Assembly (NCBI RefSeq): GCF_004300825.1
Contig: NZ_CP036250.1
Location: 1,984,001 to 2,048,000, forward strand
DNA: 64,000 nucleotides
Origin: Egicoccus halophilus
Lineage (GTDB): Bacteria; Actinomycetota; Nitriliruptoria; Nitriliruptorales; Nitriliruptoraceae
Direction of reading: 5' to 3'
Below the pieces are notes generated by a model, which was given only the letters and a program-made list of their open reading frames with translations, was not told the DNA's origin and did no database searches. Position numbers and translations under genes: made by a program. Positions 56,298-64,000 of this stretch are shown here, piece after piece; the first letter of the stretch is position 1, and each line of letters opens with the position of its first letter.

Positions 56298-57382
56298 GCG
56301 GCCTCCTCCGGCATCCGGAGCAGCACGAGCTCGGAGCAGAAGCCGGGTCCCATGGCGAGCATCAGGCCGTAGGAACCGGGTCGCGGCGGCCGCTCGGCGA
56401 GGGTGTCGGCCAGCACGTGCAGCACCGATGCCGAGGACAGGTTGCCGATCGCCGCCAGGGAGTCCCAGGTGACCTGCAACGCCTCGCGTTCGAGGTCGAG
56501 CGTCTCCTGCAGCGCCTCGAGCACCTTCGGGCCCCCAGGGTGTGAGACGTACCACGCGATGTCGTCCTGCGTCAGGCCGGAGTCGGCGAGGAACGCCCGG
56601 ACGTCCTCGCCGACGTACCGGTGCACGAGCGCCGGCACGCTGGCGTCCAGCACGATCTTCAGCCCCGTCGTGCCGACGTCCCAGCCCATCGTTCGTTCGG
56701 AGTCGGGGTAGAGCCGGCTGCGTGCGCCGAGCACGTCGGGCTGGGGCACGGCTGGCGCGTCGTCGAGCGCCCGGACCCGGTCGGCACCGACCGCGACGAC
56801 GGCTGCCGCACCGTCACCGAACAGCCCGCTGGCGACCAGGTTCGGCATCGAGGTGTCGTCGCGCTGCAGGGTCAGCGAGCACAGCTCGACGGCCATCAGC
56901 ACCGCCACACCGTCGGGTCGTCCGCGCAGGTAGTCGTGCAGTCGTGCCACTCCCGAGGCGCCGGCGACGCACCCGAGTCCGACCAGTGGGAGGCGGACCA
57001 CGTCGGGGCGCATCCCGATCAGCGCGGCGACGCGCGCCTCGAGCGAGGGAACGGCGAGGCCGGTGACCGTCGCGGAGACGATCAGGTCGACGTCCTGCGG
57101 CGTGAGGCCGGCGGCCTTCAGCGCGTCGCTGACGGCCCGGGCGCCCAGCTCGACGGCGGCGTCGATGAACGCGTCGTTGGACGCGGTGAAGTCGGCCAGT
57201 TCGCCGTACCGCTCCAGCGGCAGTGCCAGGTGCCGCGTCCGGACCCGGGCGTTGTCGTGCAGACGCTGCACGACCCGCTCCTCCACGGCACCGCGCAGCA
57301 GCGTGTGCGTGACGGCACGGGTGATCTCGGCCTGGGTGTAGCGGTGCTCGGGGAGGACCCCCTGGACGCTGACGATTCGCAT
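56294..57382 (-). CDS. Type III polyketide synthase (chalcone-synthase-like)
   Basis: This is a 362-residue homodimeric-type ketosynthase. The catalytic triad is visible: Cys138 ([12 protein letters not shown]), His281 ([15 protein letters not shown]) and Asn314 ([10 protein letters not shown]). The C-terminal GPGF loop ([12 protein letters not shown]) is present. These enzymes condense an acyl-CoA starter with malonyl-CoA and cyclise the chain to pyrones, resorcinols or similar. Followed by ICMT and flavoprotein genes as in srsABC, so a long-chain alkylresorcinol/quinone product is the leading guess; the starter cannot be read from sequence. It begins 21 nt after the geranylgeranyl-reductase-like gene. 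Confidence 0.93.
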   Translation of the reverse strand: MRIVSVQGVLPEHRYTQAEITRAVTHTLLRGAVEERVVQRLHDNARVRTRHLALPLERYGELADFTASNDAFIDAAVELGARAVSDALKAAGLTPQDVDLIVSATVTGLAVPSLEARVAALIGMRPDVVRLPLVGLGCVAGASGVARLHDYLRGRPDGVAVLMAVELCSLTLQRDDTSMPNLVASGLFGDGAAAVVAVGADRVRALDDAPAVPQPDVLGARSRLYPDSERTMGWDVGTTGLKIVLDASVPALVHRYVGEDVRAFLADSGLTQDDIAWYVSHPGGPKVLEALQETLDLEREALQVTWDSLAAIGNLSSASVLHVLADTLAERPPRPGSYGLMLAMGPGFCSELVLLRMPEEAA

Positions 57383-57403
57383 GCTGGTGTCTCCTCGATG
57401 TCG

Positions 57404-58567
57404 TTACCGGCGGCGACGGACGGGCCGGCGCCGGGCGGCGCCCGCGAGCTCGCGGGCGAGGCCACGGGCCATGGTGGGCGTGATGCGACCGCGAGCCAGG
57501 CCGAGTTCGACCAGGTCGTCGAAGACCCGTTGGTCGGCGGCCGACGCGCGCAGGCCGGCGTCGATCACGCGGTGGTGCCGGCTGAGCCCCGCGGCGGCCG
57601 CGACGTGGCGCAGGTGACCGGCGAGCAGGCGCCTGGTGGCCCTGGCGTAGCGTGCCCCGGCGGATGCGGGGGCACCCGCGATCAGGGCCTCCGCGGCGGC
57701 TCGGCCTGCAGCGAACCCCGTCGCGACGGCGTAGTAGATGCCCTCGCCGGTCATCGGGTTCACCAGCCCGGCGGCGTCGCCGGCCAGCAGGATCCGTCCG
57801 GTGGGTGGACGCCAGCGTCCCGACGAGAGGGGCAGCTGGTGGCCCTTCCAGCCGGTGCCTCCGTCGCTCGCGCCGGGCAGCAGGACGTCGAGCCGCTCCC
57901 GCAACTGCGCCTTGGTCGGTCGGTCGTGCCGGTGGCCGAGCAGCTCGCCGTACCCGACGTTGGCGAGCCCGTCGCCGCGGTCGAAGGACCAGGCGTACGC
58001 CGGCTGCCCTGCCGTGCCGAAGGCGATGACCTGCGCGTTGGCACGGTTCGCCGGGGTCGGGGCGTAGCCGCGGAGCGCGACCGCCATCGGCCCCGGCATC
58101 AGGCCGAGCGCCCGTCGGACGGTGGAATACGCGCCGTCCGCGCCGACGACGGTGCGCGCCTCCACCTCGCCGTCGAGCACGACCGAGGACGGTTGGGCGA
58201 GTTCGCGGACGCGGTGTCGGCGCAGTGTCGCGCCCGCAGCCTGCGCCGCTTCGACCAGCCGCTGGTCGAAGACCGTCCGGGGGATCACCCAGGCCGGCCG
58301 CGCCATCGTCCGGTCGACGCCGAAGGCACCTCGGTCCAGCCGCAGCCGAGGCACCGGCACGTGACCGTCGACGACTCCCCGGACACCGGCGTCCTCGAGG
58401 AGGTCGACGACCTGTGGCGCGATGCCGTCGCCACAGGCCTTGTCGCGGGGGAACTCGGCCCGGTCGAGCAGAACCACCCGCAGCGTGGGGTCGACGCGCA
58501 GCGCGCCCATGGCGGTGGCGGACCCGGCAGGTCCGCAGCCCACGACCGCGAGATCCCAGGTCGTCAT
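57404..58567 (-). CDS. Geranylgeranyl reductase family FAD-dependent oxidoreductase
   Basis: This is a 387-residue flavoprotein from ATG 58567, which overlaps the upstream UbiA-type gene by 4 nt. FAD site LAVVGCGPAGSATAMGAL, family motif EFPRDKACGDGIAPQVVDLLE, RTVVGADGAYSTVRR and GRILLAGDAAGLVNPMTGEGIYYAV. The family reduces double bonds of geranylgeranyl chains on lipids, chlorophyll or quinones, or acts as a flavin monooxygenase. Next to a UbiA prenyltransferase gene, reduction of an attached prenyl chain is the natural inference. Confidence 0.88.
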   Translation of the reverse strand: MTTWDLAVVGCGPAGSATAMGALRVDPTLRVVLLDRAEFPRDKACGDGIAPQVVDLLEDAGVRGVVDGHVPVPRLRLDRGAFGVDRTMARPAWVIPRTVFDQRLVEAAQAAGATLRRHRVRELAQPSSVVLDGEVEARTVVGADGAYSTVRRALGLMPGPMAVALRGYAPTPANRANAQVIAFGTAGQPAYAWSFDRGDGLANVGYGELLGHRHDRPTKAQLRERLDVLLPGASDGGTGWKGHQLPLSSGRWRPPTGRILLAGDAAGLVNPMTGEGIYYAVATGFAAGRAAAEALIAGAPASAGARYARATRRLLAGHLRHVAAAAGLSRHHRVIDAGLRASAADQRVFDDLVELGLARGRITPTMARGLARELAGAARRRPVRRRR

Positions 58568-59397
58568 GCGGCCACCACGGCGAGCAGCGCGACGTCGACC
58601 AGAGCGATCGCGACCGCGGCGTGGAACGGTCTCCTGCCGGTGCCGACGAGCGCGATCGCGGCGAGCGCGCCCACGACGCCCAGGACCGCCCAGGCCCACG
58701 TGGCCGGCGCGCCGGCGGGGCCGAGCACCGCGACCACCGAGGCCAGGACCAGCAACGCCGTGGCGACGAGGCGACTGCGGGCCGCGCCGAGCCGGTGCGG
58801 GAGTCCGCGTACCCCGGTGGCCGCGTCGTCGGCGAGGTCGGGCAGGGCGTTGAGGAAGTGGGCGGCGATGCCGAGCATGGCGGCGGCGGCGACCATCCAC
58901 GTCGCCGGCCACTGGGACGGGCGGTCCGCCAGGCCGACGATGGCGGGGAGCGAGCCGAACGCGACCGCGTACGGCAGCCAGGACCACGGCGTCGCCTTGA
59001 AGTAGTAGTTGTACGGGTGCGCGAAGGCGACGAGGACCACCAGGTGCACGGCCCCGCTGCGCCAGCCCGCGAGCAACGACAGCACCACGCAGGCGACCGC
59101 CGCGACGACCAGGCAGCGCCGCACGACGGACGGCGCCAGCTCGCCGTTCGCCAGCGGTTTGTCCGCTCGGCCGGCTACGCGGTCGCGTTCGACGTCGAGC
59201 AGGTCGTTGCCCCAGCCGACGGTCAACTGGCCGGTGAACACGGCCGAGGTGACGGCGACGGCCCTCGCGCCGGGCAGGTCCAGGGCGAGGGCCAGCAGTG
59301 CCACGACGGTCGTGACCGCGACCGACGGTCCGATGTGCGCGGTGCGCAGGAGCGGGAGCACGGCGCCGGGGCGGGTGGTTCCTGCGCGTGTGGTCAC
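58564..59397 (-). CDS. UbiA family prenyltransferase
   Basis: This is a 277-residue polytopic protein with about eight membrane segments. The GTG at 59397, preceded by GAGGA, is preferred over an upstream in-frame ATG at 59490 because the extra 31 residues are unlike the family. The first Asp-rich motif is NDLLDVERD (N64, D65, D68, D72), and the second is PDLADDAATG (D187, D190, D191); both bind Mg-diphosphate of the prenyl donor. It transfers a prenyl chain to an aromatic or other acceptor in the membrane. First gene of the operon with a geranylgeranyl-reductase-like protein, type III PKS, ICMT and flavoprotein. Confidence 0.9.
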   Translation of the reverse strand: MTTRAGTTRPGAVLPLLRTAHIGPSVAVTTVVALLALALDLPGARAVAVTSAVFTGQLTVGWGNDLLDVERDRVAGRADKPLANGELAPSVVRRCLVVAAVACVVLSLLAGWRSGAVHLVVLVAFAHPYNYYFKATPWSWLPYAVAFGSLPAIVGLADRPSQWPATWMVAAAAMLGIAAHFLNALPDLADDAATGVRGLPHRLGAARSRLVATALLVLASVVAVLGPAGAPATWAWAVLGVVGALAAIALVGTGRRPFHAAVAIALVDVALLAVVAA

Positions 59398-59470
59398 CGT
59401 GCCGTCCTCGCAACGCTCGGAGCCGGTTCCGTCGGCCGACCGGGCCGCGGGTGCCGAGGTCGCGCTGGCT

Positions 59471-59476
59471 ACATTA
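59471..59476 (-). promoter_or_regulatory. -10-like element (TAATGT) upstream of the UbiA-PKS operon
   Basis: On the minus strand TAATGT lies about 74 nt before the GTG at 59397 and is the most AT-rich stretch in the gap to the zinc-ribbon gene. No clear -35 or operator was seen. Confidence 0.35.
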
Positions 59477-59583
59477 CGGCGCCGAGGCACGGACGTATGG
59501 CGACGGCCGGCCGATCACGCGGCGCACCATCCGGCGATGGCCGGCCCTTCCGTACCTGACCAGCGCCCCTGGGCGCGCGGTGC

Positions 59584-60009
59584 TCAGCCGTCGGCGAAGA
59601 GCCGTTCGGTGGTGGTGAGGACGTCGTCCACCGAACGTGCGGGCACCTGGTCGCGGCCGCAGTCGGGGCAGCGGGTGGCGGGCAGGTCGAGGGTCAAGGT
59701 CACGGCCACGGTGCCGTCGGGATCGGTCAGCGTGAGCGGCCAGACCGTGCGCCGGGCCGGCATCGTCAGCGCCGCGCCGCAGTTCGCGCAACGGTCGTCG
59801 CCCCGGAGCCGTCGGCGACGGGCCATCGCGACCAGCGCGACGACCTCGTCGTGCACGCGCGCGGCGGTCAGGACCGGACCGGCGTCGTGCCCGTGCCGAC
59901 ATCGCCAGCGCGGGCGCTGCTCGACGACCGCCGCGACGGTGCCGACGGTGCACTCGTCGCCGGGCGCGGGTGCGGGGGCCAACGGCGCTGCGCACTGCGG
60001 ACACATCAC
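59584..60009 (-). CDS. Zinc-ribbon protein of unknown function
   Basis: This is a 141-residue protein starting MMCPQCAAPLAP. Three CxxC knuckles are visible (CPQC near the start, CANC about residue 74, CPDC about 117) plus a CRHGH segment, so one or two zinc ribbons can form. Between them is a beta-rich stretch (WPLTLTDPDGTVAVTLTLDLPATRC). I do not recognise the family. Downstream of, and on the same strand as, the DUF2510 gene, 18 nt apart, it may be co-transcribed with it. Confidence 0.65.
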   Translation of the reverse strand: MMCPQCAAPLAPAPAPGDECTVGTVAAVVEQRPRWRCRHGHDAGPVLTAARVHDEVVALVAMARRRRLRGDDRCANCGAALTMPARRTVWPLTLTDPDGTVAVTLTLDLPATRCPDCGRDQVPARSVDDVLTTTERLFADG

Positions 60010-60027
60010 GGCAGGTCCGACGGTCGG

Positions 60028-60825
60028 CTACTGCCCGAAGCGATCGAGCAGTCCGTCCTCGAGCCGCTGGTCGCAGACCTCCTGCGGGTTCTCCTCGAGG
60101 CACTGCTCGTAGTCGCCCAGGAACTCCCCGAACAGACTGCCGCCGATCACCACCACCAGGACGGCGATCACGATGGCCAGCACGCCGGTGACGATGCCGG
60201 TGATCGCCATGCCGCGGCCCTTGGTGCGGTTGCGCTTGATGCGACCGAGGGCGACGATCCCCAGCACCAGCGCGATGATCCCGCCGAGACCACCGATCAG
60301 GATCACCGAGGTGAGCAGCGACAGCAGACCGATGACGAGCGCGGCGATCGCGACCCCGTCGGTGCCCTGCGGTTGCTGCTGGCCGTAGCCGCCTCCCTGG
60401 TCCCACGCGGGCTGCTGCCCGTACTGGCCCTGCTGCCCGTACTGGCCCTGCTGCCCGTACTGACCCGACGAACCGGCGCCACCCTGGCTCTGGTCCCAGG
60501 TCGGCTGCGGCTGTGTCTGGCCGCCTCCGGGCTGCTGCCAGCCGGCTCCGCCGGCGCCGGCCGTGCCCTCCCACGCTCCGCCGGCCTGCTGGTCGCCGCC
60601 ACCGCCGAGGGCCCGGCTGCCACCGCCGGTCTCGCCACCGCCGGTGTCGCCGCCGCCGCCGGTCGCCGGGTCGCCCGCCGGGGCCGCGGGGGACTCGCCG
60701 GGCGCGAGGTGGTCGACCTTGGCCTCGCCTGCGTCGGCGACGTGCTCGGTCCAGGTGGTGCCGTCCCACCAACGGTGGTCGTGCTTGCCGGTCGGATCCG
60801 GGTGCCAGGCGGCCGGGCTGCTCAT
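60028..60825 (-). CDS. DUF2510/DUF4190 membrane protein with GQYGQQ repeats
   Basis: This is a 265-residue protein. The N-terminus [25 protein letters not shown] is DUF2510, a small Trp-rich module common in actinobacteria. A low-complexity Gly/Gln linker includes three GQYGQQ units. A DUF4190 membrane domain with two spans (about 155-235: [19 protein letters not shown]..., [22 protein letters not shown]) follows, and the tail has two Cys ([15 protein letters not shown]). Its role is unknown, with envelope-associated function likely. The start ATG 60825 follows GAAGGAACGAG. Confidence 0.78.
   Translation of the reverse strand: MSSPAAWHPDPTGKHDHRWWDGTTWTEHVADAGEAKVDHLAPGESPAAPAGDPATGGGGDTGGGETGGGSRALGGGGDQQAGGAWEGTAGAGGAGWQQPGGGQTQPQPTWDQSQGGAGSSGQYGQQGQYGQQGQYGQQPAWDQGGGYGQQQPQGTDGVAIAALVIGLLSLLTSVILIGGLGGIIALVLGIVALGRIKRNRTKGRGMAITGIVTGVLAIVIAVLVVVIGGSLFGEFLGDYEQCLEENPQEVCDQRLEDGLLDRFGQ
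60412..60465 (-). repeat. Three 18-bp repeats encoding GQYGQQ
   Basis: On the plus strand CTGCTGCCCGTACTGGCC occurs at 60412-60429 and 60430-60447, and with one change at 60448-60465. It codes for the Gly-Gln-Tyr repeats of the DUF2510 protein linker. Confidence 0.9.
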
Positions 60826-60915
60826 CGTCTCGTTCCTTCGGTGCGGTGACGTGTCCCGCCACGGGCACGTCGGCTGCGGGTCCCGGCCCGAGGGCCACGG
60901 GGACGCTGGTCGGGC

Positions 60916-60979
60916 ACGGTAGACGACGCACCCGCCGCCCGAGGTCAGGCGGGGCCGCTCGGTCGTGCGGGGGTAGGCT
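60916..60979. promoter_or_regulatory. Divergent promoters of the DUF2510 gene and hisI-trp operon
   Basis: TACCGT reads leftward at 60916-60921 (minus) toward the DUF2510 gene, and TAGGCT rightward at 60974-60979, 76 nt before the hisI ATG. The 230-bp gap 60826-61055 has no gene and no clear attenuator. Confidence 0.45.
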
Positions 60980-61055
60980 CGGCGGACCGTCGGGCGGGCG
61001 CTCGTCCTCGCGTCCGACGACGTGCCCTGCCCGCGAAGGACGCGAAGGAACCGTC

Positions 61056-61412
61056 ATGCTGCCCGACGTCGCCGTCGAGGACCTGCGCTTCGACGTGCGT
61101 GGGCTGCTGCCCGCCGTCGTCCAGCAGCACGACACCGGCGAGGTGCTCATGGTGGCCTGGATGGACGCCGAGTCGCTGCAGCGCACCCGCGAGCTCGGGG
61201 AGACGGTGTTCTACAGCCGCTCCCGCGACGAGCTGTGGCACAAGGGTGCGACCTCGGGCAACACCCAACGGGTCGTCGACCTGCGGGTCGACTGTGACGC
61301 CGACACCGTGCTGGTCCTCGTCGACCAGGGCGGGGACGGTGTCGCGTGCCACACCGGTGAACGCAGCTGCTTCCACCGTCGTCTTCCCCTCCGCAGGAGT
61401 GCCCCGTCGTGA
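61056..61412 (+). CDS. hisI: Phosphoribosyl-AMP cyclohydrolase HisI
   Basis: This is a 118-residue protein with [41 protein letters not shown], then [30 protein letters not shown]. The conserved Asp/Cys residues bind Mg and Zn. It opens the adenine ring in the third step of histidine synthesis; no HisE domain is fused. ATG 61056 follows GAAGGA. The GTG of trpE overlaps its stop by 4 nt. Confidence 0.95.
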   Translation: MLPDVAVEDLRFDVRGLLPAVVQQHDTGEVLMVAWMDAESLQRTRELGETVFYSRSRDELWHKGATSGNTQRVVDLRVDCDADTVLVLVDQGGDGVACHTGERSCFHRRLPLRRSAPS

Positions 61413-62944
61413 CCGTGCGCCCCGACCGAGCCGAGTTCGTCCGTCTGGCCGCCGAGCACGGGGTGGTGCCGGTGTACCGGGAGGTGCTCAGCGACCTGCA
61501 CACGCCACTGTCGGTCTACGCCCGGCTCGCCGGGCAGGGACCGAGCTTCCTGCTCGAGTCGGCCGAGCACGGCGAGCGGTGGGGTCGCTACTCGTTCGTG
61601 GGCATCGACCCCTTCCTGGTGCTCCACGGGCGCGACGGCCAGGTCACCTGGGAGGGCACCCCACCGGCCGCCGCAGCCGACGCGTCCGGTCCCCTCGACG
61701 CCCTGGCGAAGGTGACCGAGGCCCTCTCGGCGCCGTCGCTGCTCGACGTGCCGTTGCACGGTGGCGCGGTCGGCTACCTCGGCTACGACGCGGTCCGCGA
61801 GGTCGAACGGATCCCGGACACGGGGCGGGACGAGCTCGGTCTGCCCGACGTCACGATGCTCTTCCCCCGGCACGTGGTGGCGCTCGACCACCTGCGCCAG
61901 GTGCTGACGGTCGTCACCAACGTGGTCGTCGACGCCGTCGACGCCGCCGACCTCGAGGCGGCCTACGACGCGGCCGTGCAGGCGACCGACGCCGTCGTGG
62001 CGCAGCTGTCGGACGCACCGACGGCCCTGCCCGCCGCCGAACCGCCGGACGCCGACGTGCGGCCGGCCGACGTGCCGAGCAACCTCGAGCTCGGCGGCTA
62101 CCAGCGCATGGTCGAGGCGGTCAAGGAGTACGTCGCCGCGGGCGACACCTTCCAGACGGTCGTCAGCCAGCGCTTCAGCGTGCCGACGGAGGCGAGTGCC
62201 TTCGACGTCTACCGCGTCCTACGGGTGATCAACCCGTCGCCGTACCTGTACCTGCTGGACCTCGGGCCGGTGGGTGGGCCGGACCGGGACGTCCCGACCC
62301 AGATCGTGGGTTCCTCGCCCGAGGCGTTGGTACAGGTGCAGGGACGTCACGTCGAGACCTGGCCCATCGCCGGAACCCGGCCCCGTGGCGAGACCCCGGC
62401 GGAGGACCGGCAGCACGAGCAGGACCTGCTCGCCGACGCCAAGGAACGCGCCGAACACGTCATGCTCGTCGACCTGGCGCGCAACGATCTCGGTCGCGTC
62501 TGCGACGTCGGCAGCGTCCGGGTCGACGACCTGATGCACGTCGAGCGCTACAGCCACGTCATGCACCTGGTCAGTTCCGTCACCGGGACGCTCGAGGACG
62601 GGCTCGGTCCCGTGGACGTGCTGCGGGCGGTGTTCCCCGCCGGCACGGTCAGCGGTGCCCCGAAGGTCCGGGCGATGGAGATCATCGACGAGCTCGAGCC
62701 GACCCGGCGCGGGCCGTACGCGGGGGCGATCGGCTACGTCGACTTCGCCGGCAACCTCGACACCTGCATCACCATCCGTACCGTCGTGCTGCAGGCCGGC
62801 CAGGCACACGTGCAGGCGGGAGCGGGCATCGTCGCCGACTCCCGCCCCGACGCCGAGGAACGCGAGACCCGCAGCAAGGCGGGCGCCGTGCTGGCGGCGG
62901 TCCGCGCCGCCGAGGCGTTGACGGCGCCAGGGCAGGAGGACTGA
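61409..62944 (+). CDS. trpE: Anthranilate synthase component I TrpE
   Basis: This is a 511-residue chorismate-binding enzyme. The N-terminal Trp-feedback region includes [16 protein letters not shown]; the catalytic domain has [46 protein letters not shown] and [23 protein letters not shown]. It converts chorismate and ammonia to anthranilate with a TrpG subunit, whose gene is not in the window. It overlaps hisI and is 1 nt before trpC. Linkage of hisI and trpE is typical of actinobacteria. Confidence 0.95.
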   Translation: MTVRPDRAEFVRLAAEHGVVPVYREVLSDLHTPLSVYARLAGQGPSFLLESAEHGERWGRYSFVGIDPFLVLHGRDGQVTWEGTPPAAAADASGPLDALAKVTEALSAPSLLDVPLHGGAVGYLGYDAVREVERIPDTGRDELGLPDVTMLFPRHVVALDHLRQVLTVVTNVVVDAVDAADLEAAYDAAVQATDAVVAQLSDAPTALPAAEPPDADVRPADVPSNLELGGYQRMVEAVKEYVAAGDTFQTVVSQRFSVPTEASAFDVYRVLRVINPSPYLYLLDLGPVGGPDRDVPTQIVGSSPEALVQVQGRHVETWPIAGTRPRGETPAEDRQHEQDLLADAKERAEHVMLVDLARNDLGRVCDVGSVRVDDLMHVERYSHVMHLVSSVTGTLEDGLGPVDVLRAVFPAGTVSGAPKVRAMEIIDELEPTRRGPYAGAIGYVDFAGNLDTCITIRTVVLQAGQAHVQAGAGIVADSRPDAEERETRSKAGAVLAAVRAAEALTAPGQED

Positions 62945-62945
62945 C

Positions 62946-63794
62946 GTGGCGACCTACCTCGACGACCTGCTGCTCGGTGCCCGTCGCCGGGTCGAGGCCG
63001 CCGTCGCCCGTGAACCGCTGGCGGCGTTGCGGGAACGCGCCGTCGACGCGCCCGTCGGTCCGGCCTTCGCCGCAGCGCTCGCCGGTGCTGGCGTGTCGGT
63101 GATCGCGGAGGTCAAGCGTGCCTCGCCGTCGAAGGGGCCGATCGCTCCCGACCTCAACGCCCCGACACAGGCGGCCGCCTACGTCGAGGGCGGCGCCGCG
63201 GCCGTGTCGGTGCTCACGGAACCCGACCGGTTCGGGGGCAGCCTCGCCGACCTCGCCGACGTCGCGGCCCTGGGCGTCCCGGCGTTGCGCAAGGACTTCC
63301 TGGTCGACCCGTATCAGGTCTGGGAGGCGCGGGCAGCCGGCGCCGGCGCCGTGCTGTTGATCGCCGCGGCCCTGGACGAGCCGACGCTGGCCCGGCTGCA
63401 CGACGAGGCCCGCAGCGCCGGGCTCGACGTCCTCGTCGAGATCCACGACGAGGCCGAGGCCGCCGCCGCCGGCCGGATCGGGGCGGAGCTCGTCGGGGTC
63501 AACGCCCGGGACCTGCGCACCTTCGTGCTCGATCGCGACGGCTTCGCGCGTCTGCGGCCGCACCTGCCGGAGCGGGCACTGGCCGTCGCCGAGTCCGGCG
63601 TCCGTGACGCCGACGACGTGCGCCGGGCGGCCGCCGAGGGCGCCGACGCGGTGCTCGTCGGCGAAGCACTGGTGCGGGCTGCCGACCCGCGCGCCACCGT
63701 CGCGGCGCTGCTCGCCGCCGGTGGGGACGCCACCGCCGGACCGGCGACCGCTCCCGCCGTCGACCACCGTCCCACCGGATCGGAAGCCCGATGA
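62946..63794 (+). CDS. trpC: Indole-3-glycerol-phosphate synthase TrpC
   Basis: This is a 282-residue TIM barrel from GTG 62946. Key segments are VIAEVKRASPSKGPIAPDLN, SVLTEPDRFGGSLADL, LRKDFLVDPYQVWEARAAGAGAVLLIAA, VGVNARDLRTF and AVAESGVRDADDV. It closes the indole ring from CdRP. It is monofunctional (no TrpF domain). The TGA overlaps the trpB ATG by 4 nt. Confidence 0.95.
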   Translation: MATYLDDLLLGARRRVEAAVAREPLAALRERAVDAPVGPAFAAALAGAGVSVIAEVKRASPSKGPIAPDLNAPTQAAAYVEGGAAAVSVLTEPDRFGGSLADLADVAALGVPALRKDFLVDPYQVWEARAAGAGAVLLIAAALDEPTLARLHDEARSAGLDVLVEIHDEAEAAAAGRIGAELVGVNARDLRTFVLDRDGFARLRPHLPERALAVAESGVRDADDVRRAAAEGADAVLVGEALVRAADPRATVAALLAAGGDATAGPATAPAVDHRPTGSEAR

Positions 63795-64000
63795 CCGCGA
63801 CCGACGCCAGCACCGAGCTCCGTGAGGGCTACTTCGGTGCCTTCGGGGGCCAGTTCGTCCCCGAGTCCCTCTCCGACGCGCTCGCGCAGCTCGTCGACGC
63901 CTGGGCCGACGCAGAAGCCGACGCGGCGTTCGGCGCGCAGCTCGACGCGTTGCGGCGCGACTACGGCGGCCGCCCCACGCCGCTCTACCACGCCGCCCGT
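63791..64000 (+). CDS. trpB: Tryptophan synthase beta subunit TrpB (5' part)
   Basis: Seventy residues are visible before the window ends. GYFGAFGGQFVPESLSDALAQLVDAWADAEADAAFGAQLDALRRDYGGRPTPLYHA is the conserved TrpB N-terminus. The PLP Lys and the rest lie beyond the window. It follows trpC with a 4-nt overlap, with no trpF, trpD or trpG between. Confidence 0.93.
   Translation, partial: MTATDASTELREGYFGAFGGQFVPESLSDALAQLVDAWADAEADAAFGAQLDALRRDYGGRPTPLYHAAR

Noticed and set aside
59398-59490. Longer UbiA start at ATG 59490
   Set aside because: The added 31 residues are Arg/Ser-rich and unlike UbiA N-termini, and they cover the likely promoter; GTG 59397 has a ribosome site.

Overview
The window is a high G+C (clearly above 70% by eye) bacterial chromosome segment with actinobacterial architecture. 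It has an ftsA-less division and cell-wall (dcw) cluster that continues past ftsZ into pgeF-yggS-sepF-yggT-divIVA. It also has a MurE with the meso-diaminopimelate DNPR motif, LexA boxes of the actinobacterial/firmicute type (CGAAC-N4-GTTCG), many GTG/TTG starts, TAnnnT-type -10 elements and probable leaderless mRNAs. Gene order and divergence suggest a deep-branching actinobacterium, perhaps near Nitriliruptoria, but that placement is a guess. No tRNA, rRNA, CRISPR or insertion sequence was seen.

Layout: (1) 1-10.6 kb holds a partial thioredoxin-like lipoprotein, a glycine-betaine-type binding lipoprotein, an SOS mutagenesis segment (LexA box, DUF6504 protein, DnaE2; then DinB with its own LexA box), a HAD phosphatase, a VOC protein, an enoyl-CoA hydratase and a frameshifted DUF3040 gene. 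(2) 10.7-15.3 kb (minus) is the MoxR ATPase / DUF58 / transglutaminase operon, divergent from a TetR regulator. (3) 16.4-36.2 kb is the dcw cluster: mraZ-rsmH-ftsL-ftsI, then murE-murF-mraY-murD-ftsW-murG-murC-murB-ftsQ with no gaps, then ftsZ and the sepF/divIVA block. (4) 36.2-40.4 kb (minus) is a T-box-controlled ileS coupled to an HEXXH membrane protein. (5) 40.4-49.0 kb holds a DksA-like protein, lspA, rluD, map, dnaE1, an L,D-transpeptidase and a small membrane protein. (6) 49.4-54.7 kb is hisD-C-B-H-A-F. (7) 54.7-60.8 kb (minus) holds a five-gene type III polyketide/prenyl-lipid operon plus two accessory genes. (8) 61.0-64.0 kb is hisI-trpE-trpC-trpB, the last cut by the window edge.

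How it fits together: the dcw genes make lipid II (MurC-F, MraY, MurG) and assemble the divisome (FtsL, FtsI, FtsW, FtsQ, FtsZ, SepF, DivIVA). mraZ lies behind four TGG-type repeats spaced exactly 10 bp apart, the layout expected for MraZ autoregulation. DnaE2 and DinB look like a LexA-controlled translesion module, while DnaE1 (43.5-47.0 kb) is the replicative polymerase. The most interesting accessory locus is the UbiA prenyltransferase / geranylgeranyl-reductase-like flavoprotein / type III PKS / ICMT-like methyltransferase / second flavoprotein operon. It resembles the srsABC phenolic-lipid operon with added prenyl-lipid enzymes, and it sits between hisF and hisI, which are commonly adjacent in actinobacteria. 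HisA may be the bifunctional PriA type, since no trpF is seen among the trp genes.
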